This document shows, one piece after another, positions 7,288 through 12,734 of a DNA stretch of 12,734 bases. This stretch comes from Bradyrhizobium sp. (lineage in GTDB: Bacteria; Pseudomonadota; Alphaproteobacteria; Rhizobiales; Xanthobacteraceae): positions 1 through 12,734 of the forward strand of contig JAQGKJ010000238.1 of NCBI GenBank assembly GCA_028290165.1, given 5' to 3'. Position 1 is the stretch's first letter. Each line of letters starts with the position of its first letter. A program made the position numbers and the translations under genes. The notes under the pieces were generated by a model. That model worked only from the letters and a program-made list of their open reading frames with translations, ran no database searches and was not told the DNA's origin.

Positions 7288-7359
7288 GACATCTCCCTTT
7301 TTATCTCTGTTATATCTCTGGTCCGGGTGCAACTTTCGCCGCATCGAGATCAAGCTAAC

Positions 7360-8220
7360 TCACCCGGTTCCCGATTGCGCGTAGCCCTTCAACACTTCAG
7401 CCTTCAGAACACTCCATATCTCCCGATGCAGCGCGTGAAAATCCTTTTCCATCCGAACTTCCGAAATGTCGCGCGGGCGCGGAAGCCCGACCCGCCAGTC
7501 GCCGATGATGCGCGCGCCGGGCCCTGCCGACATGATCACGACGCGATCGGCCAGCGCGATCGCCTCCTCGAGGTCGTGGGTGACGAACAGCACCGCCTTG
7601 CGGTCGGCGTTCCACAATTCCAGCAGCAGATTGCCCATGATCTGTCGCGTCTGGGCATCGAGCGGGCCGAACGGCTCGTCCATCAGGAGGATTTTTGGAT
7701 CGCGGATCAACACCTGCGCGAGGCCAACGCGCTTGCGCTGGCCGCCCGAGAGCATGTGCGGATAGCGATTGCCGAACGCTCCGAGCCCCACCGCGGCGAG
7801 CCAGCCCTGCGCGCGTTCCAGCGCATGCGCGCGCGGCGCGCCCCCGATCTCAAGCCCAATGGCGACGTTGTCGATCGCGGTCTTCCACGGAAACAGCGCA
7901 TCGGCCTGAAACAGATAGCCGGCATCCCGGTTGAGGCCAGCCAGCGGAGCGTCGAAGATTGCTACCGTTCCCGAGGCCAGCCTGAGCAGGCCGGCGGCGA
8001 CGTTGAGCAGCGTCGATTTTCCGCATCCGGTGGGCCCGACGATGGCGACGAACTCGCCATGTTCGATCCTGAGCCGGGCCTTTTCGACCGCGGTGTAGAC
8101 GCGGCTGTCGGCGAGGCGAAACGCCACCGTCGCGTCATCAAGCGCGACCGCCGTCGATCCTGCACCCGCCTCCACGCGCTTCCCCAATCGACCCTGTTGT
8201 GGCGAGTGGATTACCGCCAT
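7360..8220 (-). CDS. ABC importer ATPase (SsuB/TauB family)
   Basis: The product is 286 residues and has every ABC ATPase motif in order: Walker A GPTGCGKST (62-70), Q-loop Gln105 in GYLFQADALFPW, signature LSGGQRKR (157-164), Walker B ILLMDEPFG (177-185), D-loop PLDAQT and switch His215 in FVTHDLEEA. The ALFPWKTAIDNVAIGLE stretch after the Q-loop is typical of the nitrate/sulfonate/taurine subfamily. It powers the importer whose permease and receptor lie downstream on the same strand, and it is the first gene of that six-gene series. The ATG at 8220 has only a weak ribosome site; an in-frame GTG at residue 16, preceded by GGGGAAG, is an alternative that leaves the domain intact. Its start faces the second importer operon across 84 bp. 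Confidence 0.94.
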   Translation of the reverse strand: MAVIHSPQQGRLGKRVEAGAGSTAVALDDATVAFRLADSRVYTAVEKARLRIEHGEFVAIVGPTGCGKSTLLNVAAGLLRLASGTVAIFDAPLAGLNRDAGYLFQADALFPWKTAIDNVAIGLEIGGAPRAHALERAQGWLAAVGLGAFGNRYPHMLSGGQRKRVGLAQVLIRDPKILLMDEPFGPLDAQTRQIMGNLLLELWNADRKAVLFVTHDLEEAIALADRVVIMSAGPGARIIGDWRVGLPRPRDISEVRMEKDFHALHREIWSVLKAEVLKGYAQSGTG

Positions 8221-8264
8221 CGCCGGGACAATTCAACCGATCGCGGCAATAGGCAAGCACCCCC

Positions 8265-8293
8265 TTGGCTTGGTTGCTTCGTTACGGTGTGAT
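8265..8293 (+). promoter_or_regulatory. Possible sigma-70-type promoter for the OpuC/EgtU-like operon
   Basis: TTGGCT (8265-8270) and TGTGAT (8288-8293) each match four of six consensus bases and are 17 bp apart. The predicted transcript start near 8300 would be only about 5 nt before the ATG at 8305, which would give a nearly leaderless mRNA. That agrees with the absence of a visible ribosome site, but the match is weak. Confidence 0.25.
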
Positions 8294-8304
8294 AGTCCCA
8301 AGAA

Positions 8305-9108
8305 ATGACCGCCGCCCAGCCACTGATCGCGTTCGCGCACGTCGGCAAAAGCTTTGACGGCGGCCGGGGCACGGAGCGGGTCAGGGCCGTGGACGACGTC
8401 TCGCTCGACGTCGCCGGGGGCGAATTCCTCGCCATCGTCGGCGGCTCCGGCTCCGGCAAGACCACGCTGCTGCGGCTGGCAAACCGGCTGATCGAAGCCG
8501 ACACCGGCAGCATCACAATAGAAGGCGAGGACGTGTGCGCGGTCGATCCCGTCGCGCTGCGGCGCCGCATCGGCTATGTGTTCCAGAGCGGCGGACTGTT
8601 TCCGCATATGAGCGTGGCCGGCAATATCGGGATCACGCCAAAACTGCTGGGCGCGCCTGCGGCGGAGATTTCCGCGCGCGTGGACGAGTTGCTCGATCTG
8701 GTGCGGCTCGATCGCGAACTGTATCGCGACCGCTTTCCCCATGAGCTGTCAGGCGGGCAGCGCCAGCGGGTCGGCGTCGCCCGAGCGCTCGCGGCACGGC
8801 CGCGGATCGTGCTGATGGACGAGCCGTTCGGCGCGCTCGATCCCCTCACCCGCGATGCGCTGGGCGACGACTACCGCGCCTTGCACAGGAAGCTCGGCCT
8901 GACCACGGTCATGATCACCCACGACATGACCGAGGCCATCCTGCTGGCCGACCGCGTCGCGGTAATGCGCTCGGGGCGGCTGCTGGCGCAGGGCACGCCG
9001 GCTGAGCTTTCGGGCGCCGGCGACCCTTACGTCGGTGAACTCCTGCGCACGCCGCGACGGCAGGCCGAGCGGCTGAATGTGTTGCTGCCGCGGGACGGCG
9101 CGGCATGA
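8305..9108 (+). CDS. ABC importer ATPase, osmoprotectant/quaternary-amine type (OpuCA/ProV-like, no CBS domains)
   Basis: The product is 267 residues with Walker A GGSGSGKTT (46-54), Q-loop Gln94 in GYVFQSGGLFPHMSV, signature LSGGQRQR (148-155), Walker B IVLMDEPFGALDP (168-180) and switch His206 in MITHDMTEA. FPHMSVAGNI and LAQGTPAEL are typical of the OpuCA/OsmV/ProV group, which drives uptake of glycine betaine, choline or related compounds. It ends soon after the nucleotide-binding domain and lacks the C-terminal CBS pair that senses ionic strength in OpuA/OpuC ATPases, so direct osmotic gating is unlikely. No ribosome site is evident before the ATG. Its stop overlaps the next start by 4 bp (ATGA), which indicates tight translational coupling with the fused permease-receptor. 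Confidence 0.94.
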   Translation: MTAAQPLIAFAHVGKSFDGGRGTERVRAVDDVSLDVAGGEFLAIVGGSGSGKTTLLRLANRLIEADTGSITIEGEDVCAVDPVALRRRIGYVFQSGGLFPHMSVAGNIGITPKLLGAPAAEISARVDELLDLVRLDRELYRDRFPHELSGGQRQRVGVARALAARPRIVLMDEPFGALDPLTRDALGDDYRALHRKLGLTTVMITHDMTEAILLADRVAVMRSGRLLAQGTPAELSGAGDPYVGELLRTPRRQAERLNVLLPRDGAA

Positions 9109-10664
9109 ACTTTTTGTCCGATCCGCGCTGGAGCGAGGCACTGGCGCACCTGCCGGACTATCTCGGCAACCATGTGCGCGTCAGCGTCGCGGCGCTGGCG
9201 CTCGGACTTCTGGTCAGCCTGCCCCTCGCGATCGCGGTACGCAATCGTCGAGTACCGCGTGGCGTGCTGCTCGGGTTCGCCAGTATTGTGCAGACGGTGC
9301 CAGGCCTGGCGCTATTGGCGCTGTTTTATCCGCTGCTACTGGCGCTCGCATCATTGTCTTTGGCCTGGTTCGGATTTGGCTTTTCCGCATTCGGCTTCCT
9401 GCCGGCGGTGCTGGCACTGGCGCTCTATTCGATGCTGCCGGTACTACGCAACACCATCACCGGCCTGAACGGCGTCGATGCCGCGGTGCTGGAGGCCGCG
9501 CAAGGCGTCGGCATGACGCCGCGCCAGTCATTGTTCACGGTGGAGCTGCCACTGGCGCTGCCGGTGATGATGGCGGGCATCCGCACCGCCGCGGTCTGGG
9601 TGATCGGCACCGCCACGCTATCCACGCCGATCGGCCAGACCAGCCTCGGCAACTACATCTTTGCAGGTCTGCAGACCCAGAACTGGGTGTTCGTGCTGTT
9701 CGGCTGCCTCGCCGCCGCCGTGCTGGCACTCGCGGTCGATCAGTTGCTGGCCTTGCTCGAGAAAGGCATTCGCCATCGCAGCCGCGTGCGGGCGGCGCTC
9801 GGCGGCATCGGCATAGCGGCACTGGCCGCGGCGACCGTGATCCCATCGACGGCGCGCTCGCCTTCGGCCTATATCGTCGGCGCCAAGACCTTTGCCGAAC
9901 AATACGTGTTGTCGGCCCTGATCGCGCAGCGGCTACGGGCTGACGGGCTGTCGGCCACGACGCGCGAAGGCCTCGGCTCCAACGTGATCTTCGACGCGCT
10001 GGTCTCTGACGATATCGACGTCTATGTCGACTATTCCGGCACGCTGTGGGCCAACCAGTTTCACCGCACCGAGATAAAACCGCGCGAGGAACTGCTCCGC
10101 GACTTGAAGACGGTCCTGGCGCAGCAGAACGTCACGCTGCTGGGCGAGCTCGGATTTGAAAACGCTTATGCGCTGGTGATGCCGCGCAAGCGCGCGGAAG
10201 CGCTCGGCATTTGGTCCATCGCCGATCTCGCGTCGCATGCGCCTGCGATGTCGATCGCCGGCGACTACGAATTCTTTTCGCGGCCGGAATGGGCCGGGCT
10301 GCGACAGGCCTACAGGCTGTCATTTCGCGCGCAGCGGCAGATGCAGCCGGACTTCATGTATGCCGCGGTCGCCTCGGGAGAGGTCGATGTGATCGCGGGC
10401 TATACCAGCGACGGGCTGATCGCGAAATACGACCTGGTGGTGCTGGATGATCCCAGGCACGCGATCCCGCCCTATGATGCGATCGTGTTGCTGGCGCCGA
10501 AGCGGGCCGGCGATCAGGCGTTGCGCGGCGCGCTGGCTCCGCTGCTCGGCAAAATTGACATAACTGCGATGCGCGAGGCCAATTTGCGTGCGGCCGGCGG
10601 CGACGGCGCCTCGTCGCCCGACGCGGTGGCGCGCTGGCTGTGGGAGAAGATCGCCCAACATTAG
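9105..10664 (+). CDS. Fused ABC permease and substrate-binding domain, OpuC/EgtU type
   Basis: The product is 519 residues. Residues 20-225 are a ProW/OpuCB-type permease with several membrane helices and the coupling loop LEAAQGVGMTPRQSLFTVEL (129-148) ending in LPLALP. A further hydrophobic helix at 231-249 leads straight into a substrate-binding domain at about 255-515, starting YIVGAKTFAEQYVLSALIAQ. Receptor hallmarks are DVYVDYSGTLWANQF (305-319), YEFFSRPEWAGLRQAYRL (388-405), ASGEVDVIAGYTSDGLI (423-439) and LDDPRHAIPPYDAIVLL (447-463), characteristic of the OpuAC/OsmX superfamily. The receptor would be tethered on the periplasmic side. The same ATPase-plus-fusion layout is known from EgtU-type ergothioneine and OpuC-like quaternary-amine importers, so either ligand class is possible. 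With the ATPase it forms a complete two-gene importer; no second permease is present. Confidence 0.94.
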   Translation: MNFLSDPRWSEALAHLPDYLGNHVRVSVAALALGLLVSLPLAIAVRNRRVPRGVLLGFASIVQTVPGLALLALFYPLLLALASLSLAWFGFGFSAFGFLPAVLALALYSMLPVLRNTITGLNGVDAAVLEAAQGVGMTPRQSLFTVELPLALPVMMAGIRTAAVWVIGTATLSTPIGQTSLGNYIFAGLQTQNWVFVLFGCLAAAVLALAVDQLLALLEKGIRHRSRVRAALGGIGIAALAAATVIPSTARSPSAYIVGAKTFAEQYVLSALIAQRLRADGLSATTREGLGSNVIFDALVSDDIDVYVDYSGTLWANQFHRTEIKPREELLRDLKTVLAQQNVTLLGELGFENAYALVMPRKRAEALGIWSIADLASHAPAMSIAGDYEFFSRPEWAGLRQAYRLSFRAQRQMQPDFMYAAVASGEVDVIAGYTSDGLIAKYDLVVLDDPRHAIPPYDAIVLLAPKRAGDQALRGALAPLLGKIDITAMREANLRAAGGDGASSPDAVARWLWEKIAQH

Positions 10665-10670
10665 GGCATG

Positions 10671-10694
10671 ACTGCCGGGCACTTGGCCCGCAGT
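10671..10694 (+). terminator. Hairpin just after the fused importer gene, possible terminator
   Basis: ACTGCCGGGC (10671-10680) pairs with GCCCGCAGT (10686-10694) around the 5-nt loop ACTTG, giving nine pairs with one bulged C. It begins 6 bp after the stop codon of the importer gene. No T-run follows, so it may be a weak or Rho-assisted terminator or an mRNA 3'-end stabiliser. Confidence 0.45.
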
Positions 10695-10700
10695 GCCGCA

Positions 10701-10709
10701 TGCTATAAA
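10701..10709 (+). promoter_or_regulatory. Extended -10 promoter element for the Bug-receptor gene
   Basis: TGCTATAAA reads as an extended -10 (TG, one base, TATAAA). A TTGGCC at 10683-10688 could serve as -35 but the 15-bp spacing is short. The predicted transcript start near 10716 lies before the ATG at 10762 and after the longer GTG start at 10693, which favours the shorter protein. Confidence 0.4.
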
Positions 10710-10761
10710 TCCGGCCGGTCTGAGAGTACTTCAACCGGGTTTCAAGGAAGCAAAATTGTCC

Positions 10762-11763
10762 ATGACATTTGTCGATCGCGCTGCTCGGCGCATTTTCCTC
10801 GCGATGTCGGTGGCCGGACTAGCCATATCGGCGCTCGCGGCTTCACACCGGCAAGCCGATGCGGCCAGCTATCCGGATCGGGCCGTGCGCATCGTTGTGC
10901 CATTCGCGGCCGGCGGCGTCGCCGATATCACCGCGCGCATTGTCGCCGAAAAGCTAGGCGACAAATTTGGCCAGCGCTTTTACGTCGAGAACCAGCCGGG
11001 CGCCGGCGGCATCGCCGCGGCGCGAACGGTGATCGCATCTGCGCCCGACGGCCACACGCTGGCGTTGCTGTCCAACGGCACCGCGGTCAGTGTCTCCCTG
11101 TTCAAGAAGCTGCCATTCGACCCCTTGAAGGATTTCGAGCCGATTTCGAGCCTCGGATTTTTCGATTTCATCTTCGCTACCGGCGCCAATTCGCAATTCA
11201 AGACGCTCGGAGATTTTGTTGCCGCCGCCAGGGCAAAACCCGGCGCGCTGAATGTCGGGACCATCAATGTCGGCAGTACGCAAAATCTCTCGGCCGAGTT
11301 GTTCAAGACCGCAGGCAACATCGATTTCACCATCGTCCCCTTTCGGGGAACCCCCGAGGTCGCGGTATCGCTGCTGCAGGGCGACATTGCTGTCATGATC
11401 GACAGCTACGCCTCGATGAAGGGAAATCTCGCCGACAAGAAATTCCGGGCGCTGGCGTCGTCGGGTCCGGTGCGCTCGGAAAGCGCGCCGGATATCGCCA
11501 CCGTGCAGGAAAGCGGCGTTGCCAATTATGACGTGGTTTCCTGGAACGCCCTGTTTGCCCCCGCAGGCAGGCCGCCGGAGATCGTCAAGGCGCTCAATGA
11601 CGCGTTGCGGGGTATACTGGCCGACGCCGACGTCAAAAAGCGGCTTCTCGAACTCGGCATCGAGGCCAAAGCGAGTACGCCGCAGGAAATTTCCGCCCGG
11701 CTCAAATCCGATATCGACAAATGGCATGGCGTGATCGAGAAGGCTGGAATTCAGAAGCAGTAA
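10762..11763 (+). CDS. Bug/TctC-family periplasmic substrate-binding protein
   Basis: The product is 333 residues. The N-terminus carries adjacent arginines before a hydrophobic core (ARRIFLAMSVAGLAISALAA), so export by Sec or possibly Tat is likely, with cleavage near ADA-A at 34-35. The mature protein starts with the classic Bug opening YPDRAVRIVVPFAAGG (37-52), followed by VENQPGAGGI (75-84), SAPDGHTLAL (93-102), PFDPLKDFEPISSLG (118-132) and NALFAPAGRPPEIVKALNDA (262-281). Bug proteins bind carboxylates and other small organic acids; the ligand here is unknown. No tctA/tctB membrane genes are visible, so it is an orphan receptor within this window. AAGGAAG lies 11 bp before the ATG and 5 bp before an in-frame TTG at 10756, which is an alternative start adding two residues. 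A dehydrogenase follows 48 bp downstream. Confidence 0.93.
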   Translation: MTFVDRAARRIFLAMSVAGLAISALAASHRQADAASYPDRAVRIVVPFAAGGVADITARIVAEKLGDKFGQRFYVENQPGAGGIAAARTVIASAPDGHTLALLSNGTAVSVSLFKKLPFDPLKDFEPISSLGFFDFIFATGANSQFKTLGDFVAAARAKPGALNVGTINVGSTQNLSAELFKTAGNIDFTIVPFRGTPEVAVSLLQGDIAVMIDSYASMKGNLADKKFRALASSGPVRSESAPDIATVQESGVANYDVVSWNALFAPAGRPPEIVKALNDALRGILADADVKKRLLELGIEAKASTPQEISARLKSDIDKWHGVIEKAGIQKQ

Positions 11764-11811
11764 TGGCGTCCCCCGCGCAAGGCCACGGTTTCTATTCTGG
11801 AGATGTTTCTG

Positions 11812-12734
11812 ATGACAGCGATCTCGTCCCACCCGAAACAATGGAAGGTCGGCCTCGTCGGCTACGGCGAAGTGGGCCGCATCCTTGCCGAAGACCTGCG
11901 CAAGCAGGACGTGAAGGTTACCGCCTACGACATCAAACTGCGCAGCGATCAGGCTGTCGGCGCGCTGCGCGATCACGCATCAGTGCACGGGGTCGCACTC
12001 ACGGCATCCCATGCCGATCTCGCCGCACAAGCCGATTTTATCATCTCCGCCGTGACGGCGAGCCAGGCCGTACCGGTCGCGCAGGCATGCGCGCCAGCCG
12101 TTAAACCGGGCGCCTGGTTCCTCGACTTCAATTCGGCTTCCCCCGGCGCCAAGCAGCGCGCCGCGGCGCTGATCGACGGCGGCGGCGGCCGCTATGTCGA
12201 GGGCGCGGTAATGACGTCGATCCCGCCGAAGCGGATCAAGGTGCCACTATTGCTTGGCGGCGGCGGCGCCGAGGCGCTCGCGCCGCTGCTGGTGGAATTG
12301 GGTTTTGATGCCAAGGTAGCGAGCAACGAATTGGGTGTGGCTTCAGCGGTCAAGATGTGCCGCAGCATCATGATAAAAGGCATGGAGGCGATGGTGATCG
12401 AGGCTTACACCACTGCGCGCGCCTATGGTGTCGAGGACGCCGTGCTGGCGTCGCTGGCGGAAACGTTTCCCGGCATCAATTGGGAAAAACGGGGCGCCTA
12501 CTTCTTCCAGCGCGTCATCGAGCACGGCCGACGCCGCAGCGAAGAGGTCCGTGAGGTAGGGGAAACCGTGCGCGAGATCGGGCTGACGCCGTGGTCGGCG
12601 CAGGGAACGGCCGAACGCCAGGCCTGGGTGGCCGACCTCGCCGACGAAGGCCTGTTCGGTCCTAAAGGCACGCCGGCGTTTGCCCGCAGCCCCGACTGGC
12701 GCATCGAGGCCGACCGCATCCTCGCCGCGAGCAA
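11812..12734 (+). CDS. NAD(P)-dependent 6-phosphogluconate-dehydrogenase-like oxidoreductase with DUF1932 domain (3' end outside window)
   Basis: 307 codons are visible and the frame is open at the window end; family members are about 300 residues, so little should be missing. The N-terminal Rossmann fold binds the dinucleotide through GLVGYGEVG (14-22), with the end of the second strand at TAYDIK (37-42). LDFNSASPGAK (104-114) is the substrate-loop equivalent of beta-hydroxyacid dehydrogenases. Lys181 in ASAVKMCRS is the likely catalytic lysine. The helical C-terminal part (MIKGMEAMVIEAYTTARAYG, then FFQRVIEHGRRRSEEV) matches the DUF1932 phosphogluconate-dehydrogenase-like domain. It should oxidise a hydroxy-acid in the cytoplasm; the substrate is unassigned. 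The ATG at 11812 is preferred because GGAG lies 9 bp upstream, whereas the in-frame ATG at 11803 abuts that GGAG. It is probably co-transcribed with the Bug receptor, which may supply its substrate. Confidence 0.88.
   Translation, partial: MTAISSHPKQWKVGLVGYGEVGRILAEDLRKQDVKVTAYDIKLRSDQAVGALRDHASVHGVALTASHADLAAQADFIISAVTASQAVPVAQACAPAVKPGAWFLDFNSASPGAKQRAAALIDGGGGRYVEGAVMTSIPPKRIKVPLLLGGGGAEALAPLLVELGFDAKVASNELGVASAVKMCRSIMIKGMEAMVIEAYTTARAYGVEDAVLASLAETFPGINWEKRGAYFFQRVIEHGRRRSEEVREVGETVREIGLTPWSAQGTAERQAWVADLADEGLFGPKGTPAFARSPDWRIEADRILAAS

Noticed and set aside
7327..8292. A 321-codon plus-strand open frame
   Set aside because: It is antisense to the ABC ATPase, which has every expected motif.
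10954..11976. A 340-codon minus-strand open frame
   Set aside because: It is antisense to the Bug receptor, whose family motifs run along the full length of the plus strand.

Overview
The window looks like ordinary chromosome of a high-GC alphaproteobacterium, most likely Bradyrhizobium or a close Nitrobacteraceae relative. I infer this from protein style: a TPR lipid-free secreted protein, an SsuA/SsuC/SsuB-type ABC set, a Bug-type solute receptor and PPK2. Hand counts give about 67% G+C in a sampled transporter gene (8401-8700). Twelve protein-coding genes are supported, two of them cut by the window edges. I see no tRNA, rRNA, insertion sequence, CRISPR array, phage gene or toxin-antitoxin pair.

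Left part (1-3006). On the minus strand lie a small secreted protein (cut at base 1) and, upstream of it, a 527-residue secreted TPR protein. A LysR-type regulator diverges from the TPR gene across a 172-bp spacer. That spacer holds three compact inverted repeats: a terminator-like hairpin with a T-run, a perfect 14-bp palindrome and a dyad with an AT-rich centre. The LysR gene is clearly lower in G+C (about 56% by hand count) than the rest.

Middle (3086-8220). Six minus-strand genes follow one another with gaps of roughly 20-80 bp, read from high to low coordinates: ABC ATPase, secreted YbhB/PEBP-like protein, ABC permease, ABC periplasmic receptor, Nudix hydrolase and class III-like polyphosphate kinase 2. 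The ATPase, permease and receptor form a complete nitrate/sulfonate/taurine-family importer whose ligand cannot be read from sequence. The PEBP protein is set inside that importer's gene order. The Nudix and PPK2 genes follow closely and may share its transcript.

Right part (8305-12734). Diverging from the importer across 84 bp is a two-gene second importer of the quaternary-amine/osmoprotectant (OpuC/ProVWX, EgtU-like) type. It has an ATPase without CBS domains, overlapping by 4 bp a single polypeptide that fuses the permease to its own extracytoplasmic substrate-binding domain. A hairpin and an extended -10 element separate it from a Bug/TctC-type periplasmic receptor that has no TctAB partners here. 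This is followed by a 6-phosphogluconate-dehydrogenase-like (DUF1932) oxidoreductase cut by the window end.

Nothing here is convincingly a new kind of system. The best leads are the importer carrying a PEBP protein, the fused permease-receptor with undefined ligand, and the structured TPR/LysR spacer.
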